Below are positions 7,550 to 16,028 of a DNA stretch of 64,000 nt, piece by piece; within the stretch, counting starts at the first letter, position 1; every line of letters starts with the position of its first letter. Source of the DNA: Algoriphagus litoralis (GTDB taxonomy: Bacteria; Bacteroidota; Bacteroidia; Cytophagales; Cyclobacteriaceae); assembly GCF_003259255.1 (NCBI RefSeq), contig NZ_QGOL01000012.1, forward strand, positions 62,001 to 126,000, given 5' to 3'. The translations under genes were made by a program, and so were the position numbers. The notes beneath the pieces are model-generated. The model ran no database searches and was not told the DNA's origin. It saw only the letters and a program-made list of their open reading frames with translations.

Positions 7550-8392
7550 TTAACCGGAAAGATGGCCGGATACGATTCGGTCTTTCCCATTCAGGTCTTG
7601 AATGATTCGCACGTTATGGTAACCTAGATTTTCCAATAAACCGGAAACCATAGGGCCAAACCGTTCATTAATTTCAAAATAGATTCTTCCGGAGGATTTG
7701 AGAAGTTTTTTGCCCTTCTCAGCAATGATTTGGTAGAAAATCAAGGGGTCTTCATCTGAAACAAACAAGGCCAAATCCGGCTCAAAATCCAAGACATTAG
7801 CATGCATTTGTCCTTTTTCTTCGATAGGAATGTAAGGGGGATTGCTGACCAGAATATCCAGTTCGCTGAGCTCGGGGTTTTCTGAAAGTATATCACAGGT
7901 GAAAAAAGAAACCTTAGCGTGAAGCGTTTTAGCATTCTCTTTGGCGATTTCCAGTGCCGCAATGGAAATATCTAATGCAAATACTTCGGAATTTTTCATC
8001 TCCAAATCCAAAGTAATTGGAATGCATCCCGTGCCTGTGCCGATATCCAACACCCTTAAATTGGAGCTTTTGTTTTCTTTTAGAATTAAATGAACCAGCT
8101 CCTCGGTTTCATTTCTTGGGATTAGCGTTGCTGGAGAAACTTTAAATTCCCTCCCGTAAAAAGGCCCTTTGCCTAAAATATATTGAATAGGTTCGCCGGT
8201 TTTCAAGCGATAAAAATCATCCTTAAGCTCCTTTGAAAGATCCTTTTCCTCCAAGAATTGCATCATATCTACTCGTCTCAACCCGAGATGATGCTCCAAA
8301 AGCCAATTGACTAGATTTTGGGCTTCGGTAGATTCGTATTGAGTAAGCTGTATTGACCAGTTTTTGACTAGTTGCTGATAGGAAAGTGACAT
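7550..8392 (-). CDS. prmC: Release factor glutamine methyltransferase PrmC
   Basis: A 280-residue SAM-dependent methyltransferase that methylates the Gln of the GGQ motif in peptide release factors 1 and 2. A small helical N-terminal domain (about 1-85) precedes a Rossmann domain with GTGTGCI (residues 118-124) and the catalytic NPPY at 184-187. The ATG at 8392 is chosen. A TAnnTTTG element ends only three bases upstream, so the message is probably leaderless or nearly so. The gene diverges from the RsmB-like gene, which places two translation-related methyltransferases side by side. Confidence 0.95.
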   Translation of the reverse strand: MSLSYQQLVKNWSIQLTQYESTEAQNLVNWLLEHHLGLRRVDMMQFLEEKDLSKELKDDFYRLKTGEPIQYILGKGPFYGREFKVSPATLIPRNETEELVHLILKENKSSNLRVLDIGTGTGCIPITLDLEMKNSEVFALDISIAALEIAKENAKTLHAKVSFFTCDILSENPELSELDILVSNPPYIPIEEKGQMHANVLDFEPDLALFVSDEDPLIFYQIIAEKGKKLLKSSGRIYFEINERFGPMVSGLLENLGYHNVRIIQDLNGKDRIVSGHLSG

Positions 8393-8395
8393 GCC

Positions 8396-8403
8396 CAAAG
8401 TTA
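8396..8403 (-). promoter_or_regulatory. -7 element immediately before prmC
   Basis: TAACTTTG on the minus strand fits TAnnTTTG exactly. It ends three bases before the prmC ATG, which predicts a start of transcription at or next to the start codon. Confidence 0.45.
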
Positions 8404-8464
8404 AGTCAGGAATTCGTTTTTCTGGTTCGGATCCCAGAAGAACCTATTCCTCGGCATTTCCTCT

Positions 8465-8472
8465 TACCTTTG
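8465..8472 (+). promoter_or_regulatory. -7 element before the RsmB-like gene
   Basis: TACCTTTG, an exact TAnnTTTG match, lies 19 bases before the ATG at 8492. No clear -33 TTG is present. Confidence 0.5.
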
Positions 8473-8491
8473 TAGCGAGATTCTGTTTTCC

Positions 8492-9691
8492 ATGAAGTTA
8501 CATAACAACACCATCCGCGGAGTACATACCGCATTGCAAGCCATTTTTGAAGAAGGTCAATATGCCGATAAGGTTATTGAACGTACGCTGAAGTCCAATC
8601 CTAAATGGGGAGCTCGTGACCGTTCATTTATAGCTGAGACTACTTATGAAATGGTACGCTGGTGGAGATTAATCGGTCATTTAAGTCCCTCCAAGGATTA
8701 TTGGGACCTTTTTGGTACCTATTGGCTGATGCAAGGGAATCAACTTCCTGAGTGGGAAGAATTTGCACGGATCAATCCAGACAAATTGAAAGGCAAATAC
8801 GAGTCCATCGAGGATCCTGCTATGCTGGAGTCCATTCCTGAGTGGCTTCACAAGTTGGGGAAAAGTGAACTCGGCGACCTTTGGGAAGCTGAAATCCATT
8901 CCCTAAATGAAGAAGCAGAAGTAGTACTTCGAGTGAATACCCTGAAAATCACGCGAGAGCAGTTGAAAAATCAACTCGCGGCGGATGGAATCAATACCTA
9001 TATCGTAAAAGGATATCCGGATGCACTGATTTTGGAGCAGCGGGAAAATGTCTTTCGTCATCCTGCGTTTAAAGAAGGATTATTTGAAGTGCAGGATGCC
9101 AGTTCTCAACTCGTAGCGGCAGCTTTGGCCGTTGAGCCAGGAATGCGTGTGATCGATGCATGTGCAGGAGCAGGAGGGAAAGCGCTCCATCTGGCTGCTC
9201 TGATGGAGAACAAAGGAAAAGTTCTCGCAATGGATGTGGAGGAATGGAAACTCCAACAAACCAAGCTTCGAGCAAGGAGAGATGGCGTGTCGATCATCGA
9301 GCCCAAAGCAATCGAAGGCACCAAAACCATTAAACGCCTGAAAGAGTCTGCTGACCGCTTACTTCTGGATGTTCCTTGTTCTGGACTTGGCGTTTTGAGA
9401 AGAAATCCTGATACTAAATGGAAACTAAGCCTGGAATCCATTCAAAAAGTGCAGGAAACACAGCAGGAAATCCTTCAAACCTATCCTTCCATGCTTAAGC
9501 CGGGAGGACAGATGGTTTATGCGACCTGTAGTATTCTTCCTTCGGAAAATGAGCTACAAGTAAAAAAATTCCTGGAAAGTGAGGCTGGCAAGAATTTCGA
9601 ATTGATCGAAGATAAAAAAGTACTTGCTCAGGAGAGTGGATTTGACGGTTTTTACATCGCAAGACTATTGAAAAAAGCAGCATCTGAATAA
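8492..9691 (+). CDS. RsmB/NOP2/Sun family RNA m5C methyltransferase
   Basis: A 399-residue protein. The N-terminal helical domain (about 1-130) resembles NusB-type RNA binding regions of RsmB. The Rossmann domain has the SAM site DACAGAGGKALHL and both family cysteines, in DVPCSGLGVLRRNPDTKW and YATCSILPSENE. These serve as release and catalytic nucleophile in 5-methylcytosine formation. Target site (16S C967 or another rRNA or tRNA position) cannot be decided from sequence, so no symbol is given. It is a single-gene unit with its own -7 element and a hairpin terminator downstream. Confidence 0.9.
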   Translation: MKLHNNTIRGVHTALQAIFEEGQYADKVIERTLKSNPKWGARDRSFIAETTYEMVRWWRLIGHLSPSKDYWDLFGTYWLMQGNQLPEWEEFARINPDKLKGKYESIEDPAMLESIPEWLHKLGKSELGDLWEAEIHSLNEEAEVVLRVNTLKITREQLKNQLAADGINTYIVKGYPDALILEQRENVFRHPAFKEGLFEVQDASSQLVAAALAVEPGMRVIDACAGAGGKALHLAALMENKGKVLAMDVEEWKLQQTKLRARRDGVSIIEPKAIEGTKTIKRLKESADRLLLDVPCSGLGVLRRNPDTKWKLSLESIQKVQETQQEILQTYPSMLKPGGQMVYATCSILPSENELQVKKFLESEAGKNFELIEDKKVLAQESGFDGFYIARLLKKAASE

Positions 9692-9792
9692 ATAAATTCC
9701 GAGGACTGACACAAGAGTTTCTCTTGATTCTGGTGCAATCATTTTTTGATTCTAATCTTTCTTTTTGCTAAAGTCTAAGAAATAGTTAGAGT

Positions 9793-9831
9793 GAAAAAGG
9801 TGATTTTCGGATTTCAGAAATCACCTTTTTC
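9793..9831 (+). terminator. Hairpin terminator after the RsmB-like gene
   Basis: GAAAAAGGTGATTT and AAATCACCTTTTTC pair around an 11-base loop, and the descending arm ends in five T. It lies about 100 bp after the stop at 9691. The rest of the 270-bp gap up to guaB shows only the guaB promoter element. Confidence 0.7.
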
Positions 9832-9917
9832 AAAACCTTCTTTCAAATCAATCACTTTTGTTATTCATTTTCAATAGAATTTTTGCTTTGCCATGGGATG
9901 GCTTCGGTTTTTGTGTG

Positions 9918-9925
9918 TAACTTTG
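9918..9925 (+). promoter_or_regulatory. -7 element before guaB
   Basis: TAACTTTG fits TAnnTTTG and lies 36 bases before the guaB ATG. No TTG is seen at the usual -33 distance. Confidence 0.5.
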
Positions 9926-9961
9926 ACGGGCAAATAGGGTTACCTAGATCCAATATTTGCC

Positions 9962-11440
9962 ATGAATCGAAACTCCTCGAAGTTCCTTTACGAAGCACTC
10001 ACCTACGATGATGTGCTCCTTGTGCCGGGTTATTCCGAAGTGCTCCCACGCGAGACCAACACCTCCACCCAGCTCACCAAAAAAATCCGATTGAATATAC
10101 CCTTAGTATCAGCTGCCATGGATACCGTGACAGAAGCTGAGCTGGCTATAGCCATTGCACTGGAAGGTGGTTTGGGATTCATTCACAAAAACATGTCAAT
10201 CGATAAGCAGGCCGCGCAGGTCCGCAAAGTGAAACGTTCCCAGGCAGGGATGATTCTGGATCCTATCACACTCCATATTGACGCCAAAGTACGGGATGCG
10301 GAAACCATCATGCGTGAATACCACATCGGTGGTATCCCGGTGGTAGATGGAGATAAAGTTTTAAAGGGAATCATCACCAACCGAGACCTGAGATTTATCA
10401 AAGATCAAAACCGCCTGATAAGAGAAATTATGACCAAAGATAACCTGATCACAGCAAAATCAGGGATATCACTGGAGCAGGCAGAGGAAATCTTGCAGGA
10501 ATACAAAATCGAGAAGCTTCCGATCGTCGATGACGAAATGAAACTTACTGGATTGATCACCTATAAGGATATCCTGAAGCGAAGAGACAAGCCAAACGCA
10601 TGTAAAGATGAGTATGGTCGTCTTCGTGTTGGTGCAGCAGTCGGTGTTACAGCTGATATCGTAGAGCGGGTAGAGGCATTGAAAAATGCCGGAGTGGACG
10701 TCGTTTCTATAGATACCGCGCATGGACACTCTAAAGGTGTGATCGAAACTTGCAAGCGAATAAAAGCAGCATTTCCTGATTTGGAAGTCATTGTAGGAAA
10801 TATTGCCACTCCAGAGGCAGCTGTTGCTCTTGCGGAAGCGGGTGCAGACGCGGTCAAAGTTGGAGTGGGGCCAGGTTCTATCTGTACTACTAGAATCATA
10901 GCAGGAGTTGGAGTTCCACAGCTCTCTGCAGTATTTGAATGTGCAGAAGCGCTGAAAGGGACCGGAGTTCCTGTAATCGCCGATGGTGGAATTCGTTATT
11001 CTGGTGACCTAGTCAAAGCAATAGCAGCAGGTGGAAGCTCCATCATGATTGGTTCGCTCCTAGCGGGAACAGAAGAAGCTCCTGGGGAAATGATCATTTT
11101 CGAAGGAAGAAAATTCAAATCCTATCGAGGCATGGGATCACTTGAAGCCATGGAATCCGGCTCTAAGGACCGCTATTTCCAGGACGCTGAAGACAATATC
11201 AAAAAGCTGGTGCCTGAAGGCATCGTAGGTAGAGTCCCTTACAAAGGTTTAGTGTCAGAAGTTCTTTACCAACTGGTAGGTGGACTTCAGGCTGGGATGG
11301 GGTATTGCGGTACCAAAACCATCGAAGATCTGCAGCGGGACGGCAAATTTGTCAAAATAACCACTGCTGGGGTAAAAGAGTCTCATCCACACGATGTAAG
11401 TGTGACAAGAGAAGCTCCAAACTATAGCTTGAAATCATAA
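9962..11440 (+). CDS. guaB: IMP dehydrogenase
   Basis: A 492-residue enzyme that oxidises IMP to XMP with NAD+, the committed step of GMP synthesis. The TIM barrel is interrupted by two CBS domains (about 95-215: [12 protein letters not shown] and [16 protein letters not shown]). The catalytic loop GPGSICTTR places the nucleophilic cysteine near residue 307, and the flap region with [10 protein letters not shown] follows. Length is standard for the full CBS-containing form. The gene stands alone between its own -7 element and a strong terminator. Confidence 0.97.
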   Translation: MNRNSSKFLYEALTYDDVLLVPGYSEVLPRETNTSTQLTKKIRLNIPLVSAAMDTVTEAELAIAIALEGGLGFIHKNMSIDKQAAQVRKVKRSQAGMILDPITLHIDAKVRDAETIMREYHIGGIPVVDGDKVLKGIITNRDLRFIKDQNRLIREIMTKDNLITAKSGISLEQAEEILQEYKIEKLPIVDDEMKLTGLITYKDILKRRDKPNACKDEYGRLRVGAAVGVTADIVERVEALKNAGVDVVSIDTAHGHSKGVIETCKRIKAAFPDLEVIVGNIATPEAAVALAEAGADAVKVGVGPGSICTTRIIAGVGVPQLSAVFECAEALKGTGVPVIADGGIRYSGDLVKAIAAGGSSIMIGSLLAGTEEAPGEMIIFEGRKFKSYRGMGSLEAMESGSKDRYFQDAEDNIKKLVPEGIVGRVPYKGLVSEVLYQLVGGLQAGMGYCGTKTIEDLQRDGKFVKITTAGVKESHPHDVSVTREAPNYSLKS

Positions 11441-11443
11441 AGC

Positions 11444-11478
11444 GAAAAGGCCGATTCTAATTAAGAATCGGCCTTTTT
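11444..11478 (+). terminator. Intrinsic terminator of guaB
   Basis: A 14-bp stem AAAAGGCCGATTCT / AGAATCGGCCTTTT with the loop AATTA, ending in TTTTTC, starts directly after the guaB stop. Confidence 0.9.
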
Positions 11479-11523
11479 CATTTTAATGGTCTTTAGGTTA
11501 GGAAAAAGTCTGGGGTTGTTTTT

Positions 11524-11982
11524 TTAACCATTCACCTCAAAAGTCACATCCCACTCTTCAATTAGTTTTACCGTTTTGGAAAATTCTTTATGAAGCGGAT
11601 TAATCAATAAATTGTACTCTTGAGGGTAACTTTTCAATGGAATTCTGATTGAAGGAATTTTTAATATCGGTGATATCATTCCCTTTGCCCACGCGGTACC
11701 AAACTCTTGGGTTGATCGGGGATAAGGTCGGTTTTTCCAATCAGGAGGCAAGAAATCAGCGTCCAATTCAGGAATTGTTCCATCAATTTCCAGTATAGCC
11801 AACTTCCAATTGCTTTGGGTTACTACAGGCCCTTTGATGCTCAATAGCTCCAGAAAGTTGAGCGAGCTCATCGCACAGGCATAGATCATGGGTGTCCCAA
11901 ATTGATTCCACCTTCCCTGACCAAGTCCATAACCCAAGCTATCCCTACCGGGCAAATTCTCCATCAGCCGGAAATAGCGCAT
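11524..11982 (-). CDS. RES domain toxin
   Basis: A 152-residue protein of the RES family. RES toxins are small cytoplasmic ADP-ribosyltransferase-like enzymes that deplete NAD+ or modify a target. The RES-type N-terminal block is visible (MRYFRLME, GRWNQFGTPMIYACAMSSLNFLELL), and the conserved Arg, Tyr and Glu positions of the fold are present in that block. The ATG at 11982 follows the antitoxin stop with a one-base gap, the usual antitoxin-first arrangement. No other gene shares the unit. The exact biochemical target (NAD+ cleavage or protein modification) is not readable here. Confidence 0.88.
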   Translation of the reverse strand: MRYFRLMENLPGRDSLGYGLGQGRWNQFGTPMIYACAMSSLNFLELLSIKGPVVTQSNWKLAILEIDGTIPELDADFLPPDWKNRPYPRSTQEFGTAWAKGMISPILKIPSIRIPLKSYPQEYNLLINPLHKEFSKTVKLIEEWDVTFEVNG

Positions 11983-11983
11983 A

Positions 11984-12451
11984 TCAGAGAATATTGCCCC
12001 AAGATATCGCCTCCAATGCCTGATCTACTAAAGTAATCTGGTATGGATTTTTGAGAAGTGTGGCCGGCTTTTGATCCCCAAGCGCAGCATTGGGTGTATG
12101 GAGCCACTGGGAAAGCAGCTCCTCAGAGCCAAATATCCGGATGCCTTTGGCAATGATCTGGTCCATCTCAAGAAGGTTTTTGGTGAGTGATTTACTGAGC
12201 TTTCTATCTTCCTTTTTCCAACGGAAAAGTGTACTCGGATCCACTTCCATCACTTCTGCGATGTCATGTGTGGTGAAGTCCAAGAAATCAAAAAATGTAC
12301 TGGTCTCATGAAAGTCCAAAACTGCCCCATAAGGCTCCCTTGGCTCATTTACGGTAGAAACAATATCCTTGAAGAAGTGATAAGGTAAAACTCCCGTCTC
12401 AATTACTTCTGGATTTTGGCCTGAGAATCGAATCTTCCATGTCTGACTCAT
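11984..12451 (-). CDS. Xre/ParS-type antitoxin (DUF2384 toxin-binding domain)
   Basis: A 155-residue antitoxin. The middle holds a helix-turn-helix of the Xre type (TTHDIAEVMEVDPSTLFRWK). The C-terminal 60 residues form the toxin-binding domain, recognised by FGSEELLSQWLHTPNAALG and KPATLLKNPYQITLVDQAL. It should neutralise the RES toxin encoded next to it and repress the shared promoter. The N-terminal 50 residues are the extra arm common in the longer Bacteroidota members. The start is an ATG at 12451 with no overlap with the upstream gene. Codon and base use look like the neighbours, so recent arrival is not evident. Confidence 0.88.
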   Translation of the reverse strand: MSQTWKIRFSGQNPEVIETGVLPYHFFKDIVSTVNEPREPYGAVLDFHETSTFFDFLDFTTHDIAEVMEVDPSTLFRWKKEDRKLSKSLTKNLLEMDQIIAKGIRIFGSEELLSQWLHTPNAALGDQKPATLLKNPYQITLVDQALEAISWGNIL

Positions 12452-12527
12452 AGCTATCTTCTTTAATCACACCAATTTACAAAGAGTAGTCTTATTTGCA
12501 AGTATTATTTATCCTTTTTGAGATACT

Positions 12528-13502
12528 TTAATTTTTCATCTTTCTTTTAATATCATCTACGATAGCAGCAGCATGGCTGATGCTGTTTTCGATAAAAAAC
12601 TCACGGGTATTTAATCCACCACAGACTACTCCGGCAAGATAGACCCCCGGCACATTGGACTCTTGATTGGTATGGTCATAGCAAGGCTGACGCTTTTCAT
12701 CTAAGCTCATTTCTACACCAAGTTGGTCCAAAAGCGAAAAATTAGGTTTGTATCCTGTCATGGCCAAAACCCAATCATTTGCTATGGTCACGTCGCCTTC
12801 TTGCGTCTCAATGACTACCTCATGATTCCGAATTTCTTTGACTCTGGACTGGGCATAGGCTGTAATTGAACCCTCTTTGATTCGATTCATTATATCTGGT
12901 CTTACCCAGTATTTGACATTCTCATCCACTTCATCGCCCAAGAGGACCATACTGACTTCAGCTCCTTTTCGCCAAGTCTCCAATGCAGCATCTACGGCTG
13001 AATTGGCTCCACCGACTACCAGTACTTTTTGATTGATAAAAGGCCAGGGCTCTTTGTAGTAATGGAGCACCTTTGGAAGGTCTTCGCCTGGGACATTCAT
13101 TAAGTTGGGCAGATCATAAAAACCCGTTGCAAGGACAATTTTCTTCGTTTCGTAAGTTCCTTTTGATGTTTTTATAGAGAATGAGCCTTCATTTTTTGTC
13201 AAAGTCTGGACACTTTCATAGAGATTAACATTCAATTTGAAATGGAAAAAAATCCGCCGATAGTATTCTAAGGCTTCAGTTCTCGTGGGTTTTGCTGCCA
13301 CCGACATGAAGGGAATTCCTGCCATTTCCAAGCGCTCAGATGTGGAGAAAAATGTCATATTGACTGGATAATTGTAGATTGAATTAGTCAGAGCGCCTTT
13401 TTCCAAAATCAGGTAATCCAGCCCTGCTTTCTGTGCTTCAATTCCACAGGCCAGTCCGATGGGGCCTCCACCTATGATAATCAGGTCATGTATTTTTTCC
13501 AT
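12528..13502 (-). CDS. YpdA-like FAD/NAD(P)-dependent reductase
   Basis: A 324-residue flavoprotein. An FAD-binding GGGPIGLACGIEA lies at about 11-23, a second NAD(P)H-binding Rossmann motif VGGANSAVDAALE near residue 163, and a closing FAD motif GVYLAGVVCGG near residue 290. The family is the YpdA (Bdr) group related to thioredoxin reductase but without the CxxC active site, which is also absent here. In Firmicutes YpdA reduces bacillithiol disulfide. The gene starts 10 bases after the NRDE gene and is probably co-transcribed with it. Confidence 0.85.
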   Translation of the reverse strand: MEKIHDLIIIGGGPIGLACGIEAQKAGLDYLILEKGALTNSIYNYPVNMTFFSTSERLEMAGIPFMSVAAKPTRTEALEYYRRIFFHFKLNVNLYESVQTLTKNEGSFSIKTSKGTYETKKIVLATGFYDLPNLMNVPGEDLPKVLHYYKEPWPFINQKVLVVGGANSAVDAALETWRKGAEVSMVLLGDEVDENVKYWVRPDIMNRIKEGSITAYAQSRVKEIRNHEVVIETQEGDVTIANDWVLAMTGYKPNFSLLDQLGVEMSLDEKRQPCYDHTNQESNVPGVYLAGVVCGGLNTREFFIENSISHAAAIVDDIKRKMKN

Positions 13503-13512
13503 TTTTTATCTT

Positions 13513-14262
13513 TCAAATATGAAGTTGGAGATCCTTATATGAGGATGGATTCCAGGTAAAAGTTCGTTCAGTGATGGTCGTCAAACCATGACTATTCTTC
13601 AGCACAGCTGCGGAGGATACAGTCCCATAGTTTGGAGTAATTCGTATCAACTGGGCAGAAAGCCCGATTTCCAACTGTTCAGGTGCACCTGTTTTGGGCA
13701 AGGTATCGAGAGGGTAGGTTTCTTTTGATTTAAGAATACCCAAGAGCTTCTCATCCGACACTCCCTCTGCCAGTAGGTTTGCTAGTTGCTTTTTAGCCAA
13801 TTCAACTTTTGGCCAGGGATCATTAATCAGTCCATTACTTAGACCATGAATGCCAGGTGATACAGCTTCGATTTTTTTGGCGTAGTTGCTGAGATAAAAG
13901 AGCTTTTCACCGTCAGACACCAAAAGATTGAAGCCATCATACCGATCTTTATCTTTGAAAATTCCCTCAAGATACGCTTCAGGACTTTTGTAACCCTCAA
14001 GGAATTCCTGAACCAATTTGCCTCGACTGATATCTCCTTTTTGACTTCGAGAGAAATCCCGGTAATTAGTCAGCAGCGCCCATTTTCCGTCAGGATGAAA
14101 TCCCATCCAAGTTCCTCCAGCCCGGAGGTCTCTGCCTGCAATTATTCCTGAATCCCATTGATGAAGGGATTCCGTGGGTCTGTCAAAAAACTCATCTCGA
14201 TTGGCACTGATGATAAGTGGATAATCGGGGTGATTTTTCCAAGAAAAAGCTACTAAACACAT
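13513..14262 (-). CDS. NRDE family (TANGO2-like) protein
   Basis: A 249-residue protein that begins MCLVAFSW and carries the family-defining NRDE sequence in ISANRDEFFDRPT near residue 20. The conserved Cys2 and this motif belong to the NRDE/TANGO2 family, related to N-terminal nucleophile hydrolases. The human relative is linked to heme or lipid handling, and bacterial roles are unclear. The start is fixed by the conserved MCL opening. No signal peptide is present. It is the first gene of a two-gene unit with the YpdA-like reductase. Confidence 0.88.
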   Translation of the reverse strand: MCLVAFSWKNHPDYPLIISANRDEFFDRPTESLHQWDSGIIAGRDLRAGGTWMGFHPDGKWALLTNYRDFSRSQKGDISRGKLVQEFLEGYKSPEAYLEGIFKDKDRYDGFNLLVSDGEKLFYLSNYAKKIEAVSPGIHGLSNGLINDPWPKVELAKKQLANLLAEGVSDEKLLGILKSKETYPLDTLPKTGAPEQLEIGLSAQLIRITPNYGTVSSAAVLKNSHGLTTITERTFTWNPSSYKDLQLHI

Positions 14263-14274
14263 ACAATTTAAAGG

Positions 14275-14307
14275 TATAAAAAAGGGACTGTGTTTGGACA
14301 GTCCCTT
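14275..14307 (-). terminator. Intrinsic terminator after the OYE gene
   Basis: A perfect 10-bp stem AAGGGACTGT / ACAGTCCCTT with a six-base loop, read on the minus strand, is followed by a run of T. It isolates the Old Yellow Enzyme gene from the NRDE gene. Confidence 0.9.
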
Positions 14308-14315
14308 AGGGTGAA

Positions 14316-15425
14316 TTAGTCAACTTTTGCCTCTTGGAGACTTGGGTAATCTGTAAATCCTTTTTCACCCGGAGTATAGAATGTGCTTTCATCCCATTTG
14401 GCCAATTCCACGTGACTGGCAAATCGCTCAGGTAAATCAGGATTTGAAATAAATGGCTTTCCAAAAGCAACCGCATCAGCAAATCCCTCCTCGATGATCT
14501 CATTTCCTTTTTCCTGATCAAAGCCACTGTTGATTACAAGCTTGCCATGGTACATGGGTCTGTATCGCTTCGCGATATGCTGCTCAGCAAACGGGATTTT
14601 ACTTACATCGGTAAAAGGCTCTGATAGGTGGAGGTAGGCTAGATCGTAGTCATTGAGTTTTTTAATGATGTAGTCAAAAGTCGGAATCGTCTCTTCGTCC
14701 ATTGTCATTCCAAACACCCCGTTGAGCGAAGGATTGAGTCTCAATCCAATTCGGTTTTCAGGCATTACTTCCTTGATTGCATCAATCACATCAAAAAGGA
14801 TTCTTGCCTTGTTCTCAATGCTTCCTCCGTACTCGTCAGTTCTGAAATTTGACGTTCCGTTGAAGAATTGATGAAATAGATAACCATTAGACGAATGAAT
14901 CTCTACCCCATCAAACCCTGCCTCCATAGCATTTTTAGCCGCGTTTTTGAAGTCCTGTATGGTGGATTTGATATCCTCCAATGTCATTTCTTGAGCTGTC
15001 ACGGTTTCTTTAAACCCTTCAGGCGTGTAGGATTTTGAATTGGGATTGGTAGCAGAAGCTGAAAGTGGAAGCGCCCCGTTGTGAAAATCAGGGTGTGACA
15101 TTCTGCCCACATGCCAAAGCTGGATGAAGATATGGCCATTTGCCTCATGGACGGCCTTGGTTACACCTTTCCAAGCTTCTGTCTGAGCTGCAGAGTAGAT
15201 TCCAGGTGTATTAATATACCCTACACCTCGGGGCGATACCTGTGAGCCTTCGGTAATGATCAGTCCGGCAGATGCACGCTGTCTGTAATATTCTTCATGC
15301 AGTTCGAAGACTTTGTTTTCTGGATTGGCAGCTCTACTTCTGGTCATCGGAGCCATCCAAACTCGGTTTTTCAAGGTTAGATCTCCTACTTCAATAGGCT
15401 GTAAAAGTGGTTGATTGGTACTCAT
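14316..15425 (-). CDS. NADH:flavin oxidoreductase (Old Yellow Enzyme)
   Basis: A 369-residue FMN-dependent ene-reductase of the classical OYE/NemA type. Visible features are LKNRVWMAPMTRSRA near the N-terminus, QLWHVGRMSHP, the substrate-binding GFDGVEIHSSNGYLFHQF, TDEYGGSIENKARILFDVIDA, and the phosphate-binding C-terminal segment ending in FGKPFISNPDLPERF. Such enzymes reduce activated C=C bonds, nitro compounds or nitrate esters. The ATG at 15425 fits the conserved start better than the longer frame, which begins 13 codons upstream. It is a single-gene unit divergent from the BlaI/M56 operon. Confidence 0.92.
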   Translation of the reverse strand: MSTNQPLLQPIEVGDLTLKNRVWMAPMTRSRAANPENKVFELHEEYYRQRASAGLIITEGSQVSPRGVGYINTPGIYSAAQTEAWKGVTKAVHEANGHIFIQLWHVGRMSHPDFHNGALPLSASATNPNSKSYTPEGFKETVTAQEMTLEDIKSTIQDFKNAAKNAMEAGFDGVEIHSSNGYLFHQFFNGTSNFRTDEYGGSIENKARILFDVIDAIKEVMPENRIGLRLNPSLNGVFGMTMDEETIPTFDYIIKKLNDYDLAYLHLSEPFTDVSKIPFAEQHIAKRYRPMYHGKLVINSGFDQEKGNEIIEEGFADAVAFGKPFISNPDLPERFASHVELAKWDESTFYTPGEKGFTDYPSLQEAKVD

Positions 15426-15579
15426 GGTCTGTTGGTTTAGTTTTAAAATTACGTGTATATACAACTAAATGCCTTCTGCAAAAGTTCCATCCTTTCCCAA
15501 AAAATCAGGAATCCAACTTCGTGAAGAAGATGAGATTTACTCAGTTTATTGAAAGAAAATGGACTTTAACCAATTTTAA

Positions 15580-15650
15580 TACGAAATAAATCGTACTTAA
15601 TTTTGAATATACGATTTGCTTCGTATATCTTTGGTACGAAAGAAATCGTA
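15580..15650 (+). promoter_or_regulatory. Triple operator and promoter of the blaI-M56 operon
   Basis: Three copies of the inverted repeat TACGA-N6-TCGTA lie at 15580-15595, 15610-15625 and 15635-15650. The promoter fits exactly between them: TTG at 15603-15605, a 20-base spacer that contains operator 2, and TATCTTTG at 15626-15633. Operator 3 covers the expected start of transcription. This is what an autorepressed BlaI/MecI-type promoter should look like. Operator spacing is 30 and 25 bp centre to centre. Confidence 0.85.
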
Positions 15651-15659
15651 GAACAGAAA

Positions 15660-16028
15660 ATGAATAAACCAACGGAATCCGAATTAGAAATTTTATCCCT
15701 CCTCTGGGAGCTTAAAGAGGCCAGCGTCAGGCAGATCCATGAGCGGCTATCTCAGACCAAGGATACAGGGTACACCACTACCCTGAAAACCATGCAGATC
15801 ATGTACACCAAAGGAATGGTGACTCGGGACGAAGAAAATCGGTCCCATATCTATCGCCCCGCTACCAACCAGCAGGAGACACAGAAGTCTCTCCTGAAAA
15901 ACCTGATGAGCACGGCATTCGGTGGCTCGTCCAAAAAGCTGGTCATGCAGGCCCTCGGCCAGGATAATCCCTCAAAGGATGAAATCAATGAGATTAGAGC
16001 ATTTTTGGATCAACTCGAAAACAATTGA
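15660..16028 (+). CDS. BlaI/MecI/CopY family repressor
   Basis: A 122-residue winged-helix repressor. Features are KPTESELEILSLLWELKEASV, the recognition region SQTKDTGYTTTLKTMQIMYTKGMVTRDEENRSHIYRP, and a C-terminal dimerisation helix pair. Members bind paired palindromic operators and are released when a partner membrane protease triggers their cleavage. The ATG at 15660 is chosen because the in-frame upstream codons lie in the operator and promoter. Its stop shares one base with the ATG of the M56 gene, so the two are translationally coupled. The signal it answers to is unknown; no beta-lactamase gene is nearby. Confidence 0.93.
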   Translation: MNKPTESELEILSLLWELKEASVRQIHERLSQTKDTGYTTTLKTMQIMYTKGMVTRDEENRSHIYRPATNQQETQKSLLKNLMSTAFGGSSKKLVMQALGQDNPSKDEINEIRAFLDQLENN

